Shown here: piece after piece, positions 49,865 to 58,863 of the stretch
Position numbering within the stretch: position 1 is the first letter of the stretch
Layout of the letters: each line of letters begins with the position of its first letter
Assembly (NCBI RefSeq): GCF_017114865.1
Contig: NZ_JADEYH010000014.1
Location: 62,001 to 126,000 of the forward strand
DNA from: Streptomyces verrucosisporus
Lineage (GTDB): Bacteria > Actinomycetota > Actinomycetes > Streptomycetales > Streptomycetaceae
Direction: 5' to 3'
Length of the DNA: 64,000 bases
Notes under the pieces: generated by a model
Seen by the model: the letters and a program-made list of their open reading frames with translations, nothing else
What the model was told of the DNA's origin: nothing
Database searches by the model: none
Made by a program: the position numbers and the translations under genes

Positions 49865-50734
49865 ATGCCCTCCGACGCGAACCCCGGTACGGAACCCGGT
49901 ACGAACCCCGGTACGGCCTCCGGCGCTCCCCGCCGCGACCTGCTGCCCCTGCTCGGCCGCACCGCCCTGGTCACCGGCGCCTCCCGCCGGGCCGGGATCG
50001 GTTACGCGACCGCCCGTCGGCTGGTCGCGTACGGGGCGAGCGTCCACCTCCACCACCACACGCCCCATGACGCCGAGCAGCCCTGGGGAGCGGACCCGGA
50101 CGGCCCCGCGGCGCTGGCCGCGGAACTGCGGACGCTCGCGGCCGACGGCGCGACCGTCACCCACGGCCCCGGCGACCTCACCGCCCCCGGCGCCCCGGCG
50201 GAGGTCGTCGGCGCCGCAGCCGAGGCCCTCGGCGGACGGCTGGACATCCTGGTCGCCAACCACGCCCTCAGCGGCCGAGACGGCACCCTCGACGAGATCG
50301 ACGCCGGCATGCTGGACGCCCACTGGGCGGTGAACACCCGCTCCACGGTGCTGCTGGTCCAGGCGTACGCGCGCCTGCGCGGCGAGGGGCGGGGCGGCGG
50401 CCGGGTGGTGATGACGACATCCGGCCAGGACCAGGGCACCGGCATGCCGGGCGAGATGGCCTACGCACTGGCCAAGGGAGCGCTGGCCTCCGTCACCCGG
50501 AGCCTGGCGACCGCCCTGGCCCGCCGGGGCGCCACCGTCAACACGGTCAACCCCGGCCCGGTGGACACCGGCTACGCCACCGGCGAGACCCATGCGTTCA
50601 TCGCCTCGCTCTTCCCCGGCGGACACTGGGGGCGGCCGGACGACCCGGCCCGGCTGGTCGCCTGGCTCGCCACCGACGAGGCGGCCTGGATCACCGGCCA
50701 GGTCATCACCTCCGACGGCGGCTTCGGCCGCTGA
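49865..50734 (+). CDS. SDR family oxidoreductase
   Basis: A 289-residue short-chain dehydrogenase. A 35-residue N-terminal extension precedes VTGASRRAGIGYATA. The catalytic region GQDQGTGMPGEMAYALAKG retains Tyr and Lys; the Ser is in MTTSGQ. The C-terminus ends WITGQVITSDGGF. It resembles 3-oxoacyl reductase-like SDRs; substrate unknown. It is transcribed away from sbcC by only 34 nt and may be read through from it. Confidence 0.8.
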   Translation: MPSDANPGTEPGTNPGTASGAPRRDLLPLLGRTALVTGASRRAGIGYATARRLVAYGASVHLHHHTPHDAEQPWGADPDGPAALAAELRTLAADGATVTHGPGDLTAPGAPAEVVGAAAEALGGRLDILVANHALSGRDGTLDEIDAGMLDAHWAVNTRSTVLLVQAYARLRGEGRGGGRVVMTTSGQDQGTGMPGEMAYALAKGALASVTRSLATALARRGATVNTVNPGPVDTGYATGETHAFIASLFPGGHWGRPDDPARLVAWLATDEAAWITGQVITSDGGFGR

Positions 50735-50754
50735 CGCCGCCGGCACCGCTGACA

Positions 50755-50793
50755 CCGGTGGGCCGGCGGGTACAGAGCCCGCCGGCCCACCGG
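50755..50793. terminator. 16-bp bidirectional terminator
   Basis: CCGGTGGGCCGGCGGG at 50755-50770 pairs exactly with 50778-50793 (7-nt loop), between the convergent SDR and P450 genes. Confidence 0.8.
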
Positions 50794-50806
50794 CCCGCGG
50801 CGGACG

Positions 50807-52027
50807 TCAGGCGACGGGCTTGAGGTGGACCGGCAGGGATCGGTGGCCGTTGGCGATGAACGACGCCTGGGGCACGGGCCCGTCCACCCCGGCGGCCGGC
50901 CGGATGTCGGGGAAGCGCTCGAAGAGGGCCGGGAGCGCGATGGCGGCCTCCATACGGGCCAGGGGAGCGCCCAGGCAGAAGTGGACGCCGTAGCCGAAGG
51001 CCAGGTGCTCCCGCTCGGTGCGGGTCAGATCGAAGGCGCCGGCGTCCTCGCCGTGGAGGGCGGGATCGCGGCCCGCGGCGCCGAAGGCGAGGATGATGGG
51101 CTCGCCCCTGCGGATCAGCACGCCGTCGAGGTCGATGTCCTCCACCGCGTAGCGCAGGGGCATGTGCATGATCGGGCCCTCGACGCGCAGCGTCTCCTCG
51201 ACCACGTCCTCCCAGCTCGCCCTCCCCTCCCGCACCAGGGCGAGCTGGTCGGGCCGGGTGATCAGGGCGTGGACGGCCTTGGCGATCAGGTTGACGGCCG
51301 TCTCGCTGCCCGCGCCGATCATCAACACGAGGGTGCTGATCAACTGGTCCTCGTCGAAGGCGAAGTCGCCGTCGCGGGCGGCGATCAGCTCGGTGGTCAT
51401 GTCGTCGCCCGGCCGGACGCGCTTGACGTCCGCGAGCGCGCGCATACAGGCCCACATCTCGGCGTAGGCCGCCCGCGCCTCCCGGGGGGAGGCGCCGGTG
51501 TTCAGGACGGCGTCCATGACCCGGCGGGTCCAGGCGCGCATGTCGGCGGGGACGCCGAACAGCTCGCAGATCACCTCGTTGGGGATGATGTAGGCGAACT
51601 TCGCGCGCAGATCCACCGCCTCGCCCGGATCGGCGGCCTCCAAAGAGGTGATCAGCCCGTCGACGATCTCCTGGACACGGGGGCGCAGTGCCTCGGTGCG
51701 GCGGAGCGTGAAGGAGGGGGCGATCATGTTGCGCAGCCGGCGGTGCTCGGCGCCGTAGCTGGTGAAGGCGCTGACCACCCGCACCCACACGTTCAGCGAC
51801 CAGTCCTGGGGTATTCGCTCCAGCTCGGGCCAGTGCTGCCTCGGGTCACGGGAGACGCGCCGGTCGCCGGCCAGCCGCCTGACGTACTCGTGCCCGGTCA
51901 CCGACCACGCGACCACCCCGCCGGGAAGCTCCACCTGCGTCGCCGGCCCCCGGGCGCGGAGGCGGGCCGCCTCGCCGTGGAGGTCCCGGCCTGTGGGGTC
52001 GAGGACGGGGATGTCGGGGGATTCCAT
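50807..52027 (-). CDS. cytochrome P450 (CYP154-like), conservon-associated
   Basis: A 406-residue bacterial P450. The I-helix reads GAGSET (238-243), ExxR is E278-R281, and the heme-binding loop AFGYGVHFCLG places Cys351 as thiolate ligand. All are canonical. It ends a conservon operon after a CYP157-like P450, which matches the known pairing of CYP157 with CYP154 genes. Its start lies inside the preceding gene's 3' extension. Substrate unknown; no ferredoxin gene is adjacent. Confidence 0.88.
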   Translation of the reverse strand: MESPDIPVLDPTGRDLHGEAARLRARGPATQVELPGGVVAWSVTGHEYVRRLAGDRRVSRDPRQHWPELERIPQDWSLNVWVRVVSAFTSYGAEHRRLRNMIAPSFTLRRTEALRPRVQEIVDGLITSLEAADPGEAVDLRAKFAYIIPNEVICELFGVPADMRAWTRRVMDAVLNTGASPREARAAYAEMWACMRALADVKRVRPGDDMTTELIAARDGDFAFDEDQLISTLVLMIGAGSETAVNLIAKAVHALITRPDQLALVREGRASWEDVVEETLRVEGPIMHMPLRYAVEDIDLDGVLIRRGEPIILAFGAAGRDPALHGEDAGAFDLTRTEREHLAFGYGVHFCLGAPLARMEAAIALPALFERFPDIRPAAGVDGPVPQASFIANGHRSLPVHLKPVA

Positions 52028-53391
52028 GACTGGCCTCCGGTTGTCGTGTCGGGCGGTGCGGAACTGTGCGCGGGCACGGAGTCGTACGCGGAGCCGGATA
52101 CGGGGCCGGACGGGGTCAGCGGCGGGAAGGTCACCGGAAGCGCCGACAGGCTGCGGTGGAACGGGCCCGGCCGCCAGGTCAGTCCGGACGCCGGGACGGC
52201 CAGCGCCACGTCGGGCAGCGCATCCAGCAGCGTCTCGATGGCCACGTCGGTGATGATCTGGGAGACGCCCTGGGCGGGGCACACGTGCGGCCCCGCGCCG
52301 AACGCCAGATGGGCGTGGTTGGCCGCCCGGCGGTCGCCGCCGCCGTCGCGCGGCTCCTGGGTGTTGGCCGCCGCGTGGCTGACGAGCACCGGGACACCCG
52401 GCGGGATCAGCAGCCCGGCACCGGAGTCGTCGCGCAGGTCGTACTCGTTCGTGGCGTAGTGGAAGCAGAAGTTCGCCATCGGCGACCGCTCCCACAGCAC
52501 CTCGTTGAGGGCGTCGGAGACGGTGAGGCTGCCGCCGGACAGATCGCCGGCGAACCTGTCGTCGGTCAGCAGCAGCATGACGGAGCTGGAGATCCAGGCC
52601 GACTGCGGCACGGTGCCCGCGCCGACGAGGACCACCAGCTGGTGGATCATCTCCTCGTCCGACAGCCCCAGCGGGTGGTGCAGCAGCCAGGAGGTCACAT
52701 CGGCGCCGGGAGACCGGCGTTTGGCGACGACGAGCTCGCCCAGGCAGCGGGCCAGGTCCTCGCTGCCCTGCTGGGCCGTGGCGGGCTCGGCGTCGATCAT
52801 CCGGGCGCAGGCCCGGGACATCCGCCCCGCCAGCGCGTCGTCGCAGCCGAAGAGCTGGGTGAACACCAGCGCCGGAAGCCGCTCGGCGTACTGGGAGACC
52901 AGGTCCGCCGAGCCGGCGGAGCCGAACTCGCCGATCAGCGCGGTCGCGCTGCGCCGCACGAAGGCGCGCACGCGGTAGGAGTCGACGCGCGCCAGCGTGT
53001 CGTCGACTGTCCTGCGCAGCCGCAGGTGCCGGTCGCCGTCGGCGAACAGCAGGCTGGGCCTGAAACCCATCATGGGGACGACCTGGTTGTCCATCGGGAT
53101 CAGCCCCTGGTTCAGGGCCGTCCAGCGGCGGGCGTCCTTGCTGAACCGCGAGCTGCGCAGCACCTCCAGGGCCGCTCCGTAGTCGGTGACCACGATCGCG
53201 GGGACACCGGGGGCGAGCTCCACCCAGCTCGCCGGGCCCTGTGCGCGCAGCTCGGCGTAGGTGGTGTCCGGGTCGGCGGCGAAGGCGGGGCCGTACAGCC
53301 GGGGCAGCCCGGCGGCGGACGCGCCCGGGGGCCGGTGGGCGGGGCAGCCCGGCGGCAAAGCCGTGCCCGGGCCGGAAGGCGGGATCGTCAC
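51898..53391 (-). CDS. cytochrome P450 (CYP157-like) lacking ExxR
   Basis: A 497-residue P450. The heme loop AFGAGPHVCPA (Cys371) is intact, but the K-helix reads E297-V-L-W300 instead of ExxR, and the I-helix is VGAGTVPQS (around 256-264), without the usual acid-threonine pair. Loss of ExxR is known for the CYP157 family. GTG 53391 overlaps the GTPase stop (GTGA). The core ends near residue 430; the remaining about 65 residues, Ser/Thr/Pro/Arg-rich, run 130 nt into the next P450 gene in another frame. Confidence 0.85.
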   Translation of the reverse strand: MTIPPSGPGTALPPGCPAHRPPGASAAGLPRLYGPAFAADPDTTYAELRAQGPASWVELAPGVPAIVVTDYGAALEVLRSSRFSKDARRWTALNQGLIPMDNQVVPMMGFRPSLLFADGDRHLRLRRTVDDTLARVDSYRVRAFVRRSATALIGEFGSAGSADLVSQYAERLPALVFTQLFGCDDALAGRMSRACARMIDAEPATAQQGSEDLARCLGELVVAKRRSPGADVTSWLLHHPLGLSDEEMIHQLVVLVGAGTVPQSAWISSSVMLLLTDDRFAGDLSGGSLTVSDALNEVLWERSPMANFCFHYATNEYDLRDDSGAGLLIPPGVPVLVSHAAANTQEPRDGGGDRRAANHAHLAFGAGPHVCPAQGVSQIITDVAIETLLDALPDVALAVPASGLTWRPGPFHRSLSALPVTFPPLTPSGPVSGSAYDSVPAHSSAPPDTTTGGQSWNPPTSPSSTPQAGTSTARRPASAPGGRRRRWSFPAGWSRGR

Positions 53392-53999
53392 GAAACGTGC
53401 TCCTGGTAGTGGGTGCGGACGTGCTTGACCAGGGCGATCAGTGCCCGTGCGGCGGAGGCGCGGTCCCGCGCGTCGCAGTCGACCAAGGGCGTCTCGGGCC
53501 GCAGGTCGAGCGCCTCGCGGAGCTCCTCCTCGGGGAAGTGCGGGGAGTCGGGGAAGGAGTTGAGTGCGACCGCGTACGGCAGACCGTGCCCCTCCACCGT
53601 CTCCATCGCGTCGAAGGAGGCGTCCAGGCGCCGGGTGTCGGCCAGCACCAGGGCCCCGTAGGCGCCGAGGGCCAGTTGCCGCCAGACCGGGGCCACCCGC
53701 GTGAAGCGCTGCTGGCCAGGCGCGCCGAACAGGTACAGCACCAGCTCGGGGGAGAGGGTGAGGCGGCCGAAGTCCATCGCGACGGTGGTGGTCCTCTTGT
53801 CCTCCACGCCCCTGAGGTCGTCCACCAGTGCGCCGGCCTGCGTCATGACCTCCTCGGTCCGCAGCGGCTCGATCTCGCTGACCGCGCCGATCAGTGTGGT
53901 CTTGCCGACGCCGAACGGCCCGACGACCAGGAGCTTGGCGGCGGTCTGGACGGTGTCGCGGACGTAGACGCCACCGTCAGGCAATGTTGTTGAGGCCAT
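53388..53999 (-). CDS. cvnD: conservon GTP-binding protein CvnD
   Basis: A 203-residue Ras-like small GTPase of the actinobacterial conservon type. The P-loop is GPFGVGKTT, G3 region FGAPGQQRF, and the G4 NKxD is replaced by NSFP-like residues, as often in this family. It is expected to sit at the membrane with CvnA-C as a signalling complex resembling eukaryotic G-protein systems. It overlaps CvnC by 23 nt and the P450 by 4. Confidence 0.92.
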   Translation of the reverse strand: MASTTLPDGGVYVRDTVQTAAKLLVVGPFGVGKTTLIGAVSEIEPLRTEEVMTQAGALVDDLRGVEDKRTTTVAMDFGRLTLSPELVLYLFGAPGQQRFTRVAPVWRQLALGAYGALVLADTRRLDASFDAMETVEGHGLPYAVALNSFPDSPHFPEEELREALDLRPETPLVDCDARDRASAARALIALVKHVRTHYQEHVS

Positions 54000-54339
54000 C
54001 CAGGACCTTCTCCAGGACGTCGAGGTCGGTGGGCCGGGCCACCGGCGGGGGCTTGCGGGCGACCATGTGGCCGCTGTCGATCAGGTCCGCCAGCAGGATG
54101 GTGGTGACGGACACCGGCAGCCGTACGTGGCCGGCGACCTCGGCCACCGACAGGTAGCCGCCCAGGCACAGCCGGACCATCCTCTGCTGCTCGGGCTCCA
54201 GTTCGGCCACCGGCCGGTCACCGGTGGCGGTGACCAGGGTGACCAGCTCCAGGGTGTGGGTGTTGCGGCTGGGCCGGTTGCGGCCGCCGGTGATGACGTA
54301 CTGCCGGACCAGGTCCGTGCGTACGCGGCGGGGGGTCAT
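53977..54339 (-). CDS. cvnC: DUF742 protein CvnC
   Basis: A 120-residue DUF742 protein. VRTDLVRQYVITGGRNRPSR opens it and the second half is winged-helix-like (YLSVAEVAGHVRLPVSVTTI). It is the third component of a conservon and probably an adapter. It lies between roadblock (4-nt overlap) and GTPase genes. Confidence 0.93.
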   Translation of the reverse strand: MTPRRVRTDLVRQYVITGGRNRPSRNTHTLELVTLVTATGDRPVAELEPEQQRMVRLCLGGYLSVAEVAGHVRLPVSVTTILLADLIDSGHMVARKPPPVARPTDLDVLEKVLDGLNNIA

Positions 54340-54746
54340 GTCGGGCCGTCCGCGTCGTGGCGGGGTTCGCTGGTCATCTGCCCGCCGAGCTGGGCCACCA
54401 GCTGGTGCATCCGGAAGCCGACGGCCTCCACGTCCGCCGCGCCGGAGGTGCCCACGGCCAGGAAACTCCCGTCGCCCGCCCGGATGGTGATGACGTATCC
54501 GTCGTGGAACTGCGTCAGGCTCTGCTCCCAGGAGTCCGGTGCGGAGCGGCACAACCGGGCGCTGGCGCTGGAGGTGGCCTGGACGCCGGCCAGGGCGGCG
54601 GCGGTCTGCTCGGCGGTGTCCCGGTCCAGGCCCGGGGTGCAGGCCCGGACCAGGCCGTCCCCCGAGACCAGCAGGGCGTCGTGGACCTCGGGCTGGTCCA
54701 TGATCTGCCCCAGCATCCAGGCCAGTTTCTCGTTGTCGAAGATCAT
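54336..54746 (-). CDS. cvnB: roadblock/LC7 protein CvnB
   Basis: A 136-residue roadblock/LC7 domain protein. LAWMLGQIMDQPEVHDALLVSGDG opens the fold, and the last strand is FLAVGTSGAADVEAVGF. Such proteins act as regulators of the adjacent small GTPase. It overlaps both neighbours by 4 nt in a compact operon. Confidence 0.93.
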   Translation of the reverse strand: MIFDNEKLAWMLGQIMDQPEVHDALLVSGDGLVRACTPGLDRDTAEQTAAALAGVQATSSASARLCRSAPDSWEQSLTQFHDGYVITIRAGDGSFLAVGTSGAADVEAVGFRMHQLVAQLGGQMTSEPRHDADGPT

Positions 54747-56089
54747 GCCTCGGTGTTCCCTTCAGGTCCGTCCGGCTCGGATCCTCCGGACGTCGACGTG
54801 TTGCGCTGCGCGGTCCGCGCGGCACGGGCGAAGCCGCCCAGGGCGGCCGCGGAGTCCCGCGGCGAGCGGCCGGGCGCCGGCTGCCCGGCGGACCGGGGGG
54901 CGGGGACGGAGGGCGCCGGTGCGCCGGGGGTGCGCCGGCGCCGCCTGGGCAGCCCGCCCGGGGTGGTCGTCCCCGCCGGACCCGCTGGGCCCACCACCGC
55001 TGCGGGGGCCGGGTCGGTGACCGGTTCGGCGGTTGCCGAAGGGGCGGCCTGCGGCCGGGAGCCGGACGAGGCCACCGGCTGGGCGGGGGCCGGGCCGGTG
55101 AGCAGCGAGCTGGGCAGGAAGGCCACGGCCCGCACCCCGCTGTAGGGGGACTTGGTCACCGACACCTCGAAGCCGTACCGGCTGCTCAGCATGCCGATCA
55201 CGGCGAAACCGAACTTCGGGGGGTCGCCGAGCCGGGTGACGCTGACGGGCCCCTGCCCCGACAGCAGGCTCTGGGCCCGCTCCCGCTCGCCGGGCTGGAG
55301 ACCCACGCCCTTGTCGTCCACGACGACGGACAGACCGTTGTGCGCGCGTTCGAACTGCACCAGCACCTGGGTGTCCGGGTGCGAGTAGCGGGTGGCGTTC
55401 TCCAGCAGCTCGGCGAGCGCGAGCACCAGGCCCTCCACGGCCCGCCCCACGACGGCGCGGTCCCCCTCGTCGTGGAAGATCCTGACGCGCCGGAAGTCCA
55501 GGATGCGGCTGACCGCGCCCCGCACCACGTCGCTGAGCGGGGTGGCGTCGTGCTGCCGGCCCGGGTAGGAGCCGCACACCACGGTGATCGCCTGGGCGCG
55601 GCGCAGGATCTGGGCGGTGGCGTGGTCGACCACCTGCAGATCGCCCAGCACCTCGGGCGAGTCGTGCTTGCGGAGCATCTCGGTGACGGCCATCTGCTGC
55701 TTGTTGGCCAGCGCCTGGAGGGTGCGGGCCACGGACAGCAGCGTCGCCTGGGTCATCTGCGCGGTGCGGCCCTCGGCGTCGGTGAGGGCGCGTACGACCT
55801 GCTCCTGGAGGTCGTCGAGATGGCGGGCGAACGGCGTTCCGGCCAGTTCCGCGGAGACCGGCGGAAGGTCCGGCACCGGCTGCCGGTCGCTGACGGCCTG
55901 AACGGTCGCCGGCAGGCTCACCCCGGCCAGCCGGGCCAGCTCGGCGTCCCGCGCCCGGCTGCCGGAACGGGCTTCGGACAGCTGCGTCCGCAGCCCGCGG
56001 ATCAGACGAGCCTGACGTACCGCCATCGGCGTGAGGGCCACGGCCAGGCCTGAGCCGAACAGACTCGCCACGGTCGTTATATCGGTCAT
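54743..56089 (-). CDS. cvnA: conservon sensor histidine kinase-like CvnA
   Basis: A protein of about 448 residues. A single hydrophobic segment is at 5-25, then a coiled-coil/DHp-like stretch and an ATPase domain with N box ELLENATRYS, VVDDKGVGL, and FGFAVIGMLSSRYG. About 115 Pro/Ala-rich residues follow. CvnA proteins sense at the membrane and pass the signal to CvnB-D. ATG 56089 is preferred over TTG 56092 since GAGGAAAG lies 3-11 nt before. It is the first gene of the operon. Confidence 0.9.
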   Translation of the reverse strand: MTDITTVASLFGSGLAVALTPMAVRQARLIRGLRTQLSEARSGSRARDAELARLAGVSLPATVQAVSDRQPVPDLPPVSAELAGTPFARHLDDLQEQVVRALTDAEGRTAQMTQATLLSVARTLQALANKQQMAVTEMLRKHDSPEVLGDLQVVDHATAQILRRAQAITVVCGSYPGRQHDATPLSDVVRGAVSRILDFRRVRIFHDEGDRAVVGRAVEGLVLALAELLENATRYSHPDTQVLVQFERAHNGLSVVVDDKGVGLQPGERERAQSLLSGQGPVSVTRLGDPPKFGFAVIGMLSSRYGFEVSVTKSPYSGVRAVAFLPSSLLTGPAPAQPVASSGSRPQAAPSATAEPVTDPAPAAVVGPAGPAGTTTPGGLPRRRRRTPGAPAPSVPAPRSAGQPAPGRSPRDSAAALGGFARAARTAQRNTSTSGGSEPDGPEGNTEA

Positions 56090-56425
56090 CAACTTTCCTC
56101 GCGGGCGCGTCGTTGCGGGAAGAAACGGTCAAACCACCGGATGGTGCCGACCGGGGTGACCGCGGGTCGTGTGCGACGACAGCGTAGGGCCCAGGGGTGT
56201 GCGAGGGAGGGGAAATGGCCAGGTTGTGGCCGTGCGGGCGATCATCTGATATGGCGTCGGGCCGGAGTGCCGCGGCGATGCCGGGGGAGAGGGCCGCGGT
56301 GGTTTCCGCAAATCCGGCATGTACACCAGCAACGTGTCGAAAACGTGACAGCGGGGTGGTCGGAGGGTTATGGCGAGGTGAGGCAGGGGGAAGGGAGGGG
56401 CGGCCGGGCGGTGCCGGCGGCCGGT

Positions 56426-56466
56426 CCCCGTGGGGCGCGCGGTGTGGACCCGCGCACCCCACGGGG
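56426..56466 (-). terminator. terminator downstream of DUF885 gene
   Basis: A 17-bp stem with one mismatch (56426-56442 against 56450-56466, 7-nt loop), about 60 nt beyond the DUF885 stop. Confidence 0.6.
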
Positions 56467-56480
56467 CGCCATACGGTGCT

Positions 56481-56513
56481 CGGAGCGTGGTTCGGAGCGC
56501 GGTTCGGAGCGCG
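56481..56513. repeat. 12-bp tandem repeat
   Basis: CGGAGCGTGGTT, CGGAGCGCGGTT and CGGAGCGCG occur in succession just past the DUF885 stop. A short simple repeat with no evident role. Confidence 0.6.
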
Positions 56514-56526
56514 ACCCGCGCGTGGT

Positions 56527-58257
56527 TCAGAGCGCCGAGAGCTCCGTCACCAGGTCGTCCAGGCCCAGCGAGCCCAGGGACAGCGCGTCCATGTGCCACT
56601 TCCGGGCGTCGAAGGCGTCGCCGTGCGCCGCGCGGGCGGCCGCGCGGCCCTTCAGCCAGGCGCGCTCGCCCAGCTTGTAGCCGATCGCCTGGCCCGGCAT
56701 GCCCAGGTAGCGCACCAGCTCGCTCTCGACGTGGTCGGCGGGCAGGCCGCTGTGCATGCCGAAGAACTCCTGGGCCAGCCGCGGCGTCCAGCGCTCGCCG
56801 GGGTGGAAGGGGGAGTGGCCTGGGATCTCCAGCCCCAGGTGCATGCCGATGTCCACGACGACCCGCACGGAGCGCATCATCTGCGCGTCCAGATAACCCA
56901 GCCGCAGCTCGGCGTCGTGCAGGAAGCCGAGCTCGTCCATCAGCCGCTCCGCGTACAGCGCCCAGCCCTCGGCGTTGGCGCTGACCATCCCCACCGACGT
57001 CTGGTAACGCGAGAGCCGGTCGGCGACGTACGTCCACTGGGCGAGCTGGAGGTGGTGGCCGGGAACACCCTCGTGGTACCAGGTGGTGACCAGCTCGTAG
57101 ACGGGGAAGCGGGTCCGCCCCATCGCCGGCAGCCAGGTGCGGCCGGGCCGGGAGAAGTCCAGCGACGGCTCGGTGTAGTACGGCGCGGCGGCGCTGCCCG
57201 GCGGGGCGATCATGGACTCCACGCGCCGGACCGGCCCGGCCAGGTCGAAGTGCGTGCCGTCCAGCTTCTCGATCGCCTCGTCCATCAGCTCCTGGAGCCA
57301 CACCCGGGTCTCCTCCACGCCCTCGATCGCCCGGCCGTGCGTGTCGAGGTGGCGCAGCGCCTCCCACGGGGTCGCGGCGCCCGGCAGGACCCTGGCGGCC
57401 TCCGAGCGCATCTCGGCGTGGATGCGGTGGTACTCCTCCCAGCCGTAGGCGTACGCCTCCGCCAGGTCCAGGTCGGTGCCGTTCCAGTAGCGCGCCCACC
57501 GGCGGTACCGCTCACGGCCCACGGTGTCCGGGGCTCCGTGGGCGGCCGGGGCGTAGGTGCCGCGCAGCCAGTCGCGCAGACCGGCCACCGCGCCGGCGGC
57601 CGCGGCGGCGCCCCTGTCCAGCTCGGCGCGCAGGGAGTCGGGGCCGCCGGCGCAGAAGGAGGCGAACCAGTTGGCGCCGCCGCCCTCGCCCAGCCACTGG
57701 CCGAGCTGCCCGATCACGGTGTCCACCTGGCGCGGACCGGCCGGGAGCCCGCCGGCCAGGCCCTTGGCCAGCGAGGCCCGGTAGCCCTCCAGGGCGGCCG
57801 GCACGGCCGCCATCCGCCGGGCGACGGCCGCCCAGTCCTCGTCGGTGGCGGTCGGCATGAGCGTGAAGACGCTGCGGACCGAGTGCACCGGGGAGTGGAG
57901 GTTGCTGACGGCGCGCAGCCCCTCGCCCGCCTCGTGCACGGCGAGCCCGGCGGTCAGCCGTTCGCGCAGCAGACGCGCGCAGCGCCGCTCGGCTTCGCCG
58001 TCCCCGCCGGGCCGCCGCTCGGCCTCGGCGAGCCGCTCCAGGGTGGCGCGGTCCAGGGCGGCCTGGGCCTCCTGGCCGCCGGGGGAGAAGTCGGGCAGCT
58101 CCTCCGGGCCGCCGGGGAGACCGAGGTAGGTGCCCAGGATCGGATCGAGTGCGACCAGGTCGTCGACATAGGCGTCGGCGACCCGGCGGGGCAGGGGCGC
58201 GGCGCCGCGCGCGGTCTCGGCCGGTGTGCCGGCCGGGGTGTTAGATGCATCGGACAT
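56527..58257 (-). CDS. DUF885 family metallopeptidase-like protein
   Basis: A 576-residue DUF885 protein. The zinc-binding-like HEGVPGHHLQ, followed by SANAEGWALYAERLMDELG, is typical of these putative metallopeptidases. No signal peptide, so cytoplasmic. ATG 58257 is preferred to ATG 58266, because AGGATGAGG lies just before it. The substrate is unknown. Confidence 0.88.
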   Translation of the reverse strand: MSDASNTPAGTPAETARGAAPLPRRVADAYVDDLVALDPILGTYLGLPGGPEELPDFSPGGQEAQAALDRATLERLAEAERRPGGDGEAERRCARLLRERLTAGLAVHEAGEGLRAVSNLHSPVHSVRSVFTLMPTATDEDWAAVARRMAAVPAALEGYRASLAKGLAGGLPAGPRQVDTVIGQLGQWLGEGGGANWFASFCAGGPDSLRAELDRGAAAAAGAVAGLRDWLRGTYAPAAHGAPDTVGRERYRRWARYWNGTDLDLAEAYAYGWEEYHRIHAEMRSEAARVLPGAATPWEALRHLDTHGRAIEGVEETRVWLQELMDEAIEKLDGTHFDLAGPVRRVESMIAPPGSAAAPYYTEPSLDFSRPGRTWLPAMGRTRFPVYELVTTWYHEGVPGHHLQLAQWTYVADRLSRYQTSVGMVSANAEGWALYAERLMDELGFLHDAELRLGYLDAQMMRSVRVVVDIGMHLGLEIPGHSPFHPGERWTPRLAQEFFGMHSGLPADHVESELVRYLGMPGQAIGYKLGERAWLKGRAAARAAHGDAFDARKWHMDALSLGSLGLDDLVTELSAL

Positions 58258-58321
58258 GGGCCTCATCCTGGTACGGCGGCGCCCGCCGCGTCACGCCGGG
58301 AGGCCGCCGGAGCGCCGCGGG

Positions 58322-58804
58322 TCAGCCCGGCCGTTCGGGCGGCAGCAGCGGGCCGCACGTCCACTGCTGGAAGATCAGCCGCGTCTCGACCCGGGCGACC
58401 TCCCGGCGCGAGGTGAACTCGTCCAGCACCAGCCGCTGCAGATCGGCGGTCCCGGCGACCGCGACATGGACCAGGTAGTCGTCGGGGCCGGTCAGGTGGA
58501 ACAGCGCCCGCGACTCCGGCAGCGCTCGCACGCGTTCCACGAACGGGCCGATCAACTCCCTTCTGTGAGGCCTGACCTGTACCGAGAGAAAGGCCTCCAG
58601 GGGCCTTCCGAGTTTGGCCGGATCCAGTCGTAGCGCATGGCCGAGGATCACCCTGCCGCGACGCAGTCGCGCCACCCGGTCCAGGCAGGTGGAGGGGGCC
58701 ACGCCGACGGCGGCGGCGAGATCGCGGTAGGTGGTCCGGGCGTCGTTCTGCAGAAGGCGCAGAATCTCCAGATCGACCGGGTCGAGAACGACTGAATCGG
58801 ACAT
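58322..58804 (-). CDS. Lrp/AsnC family transcriptional regulator
   Basis: A 160-residue Lrp-type regulator. Helix-turn-helix at residues 10-50 (VDLEILRLLQNDARTTYRD...VGVAPSTCLDRV), then an RAM ligand domain with HLTGPDDYLVHVAV. It is divergent from a PLP sulfur-amino-acid enzyme, 59 nt apart, and probably regulates it in response to an amino acid. Confidence 0.92.
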   Translation of the reverse strand: MSDSVVLDPVDLEILRLLQNDARTTYRDLAAAVGVAPSTCLDRVARLRRGRVILGHALRLDPAKLGRPLEAFLSVQVRPHRRELIGPFVERVRALPESRALFHLTGPDDYLVHVAVAGTADLQRLVLDEFTSRREVARVETRLIFQQWTCGPLLPPERPG

Positions 58805-58863
58805 TCGCCGAACATAGCACGGCCGAATTCCGCTACACGCCGGTAGTTGTTCAGCATCGCGAC

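Larger units (their letters stand above)
56093..56526. other. 434-base intergenic region
   Basis: Between cvnA and the DUF885 gene, both on the minus strand. TACGCT (read on the minus strand, 56186-56181) is a possible -10 for cvnA, about 92 nt upstream of its ATG. The region also contains the DUF885 terminator and a short repeat, listed separately. No gene is supportable. Confidence 0.45.

Noticed and set aside
46579..49974. Minus-strand open frame of more than 1100 codons
   Set aside because: It is the mirror of sbcC in GC-rich DNA. Sequence is low-complexity Gly/Arg/Pro/Val with no domain, while the plus strand has full SbcC motifs.
50807..56089. Secondary-metabolite cluster on the basis of two P450s
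   Set aside because: They belong to a conservon operon; no synthase genes are nearby.
56481..56513. Attachment site or mobile-element trace
   Set aside because: A short simple repeat with no integrase, tRNA or flanking duplication.
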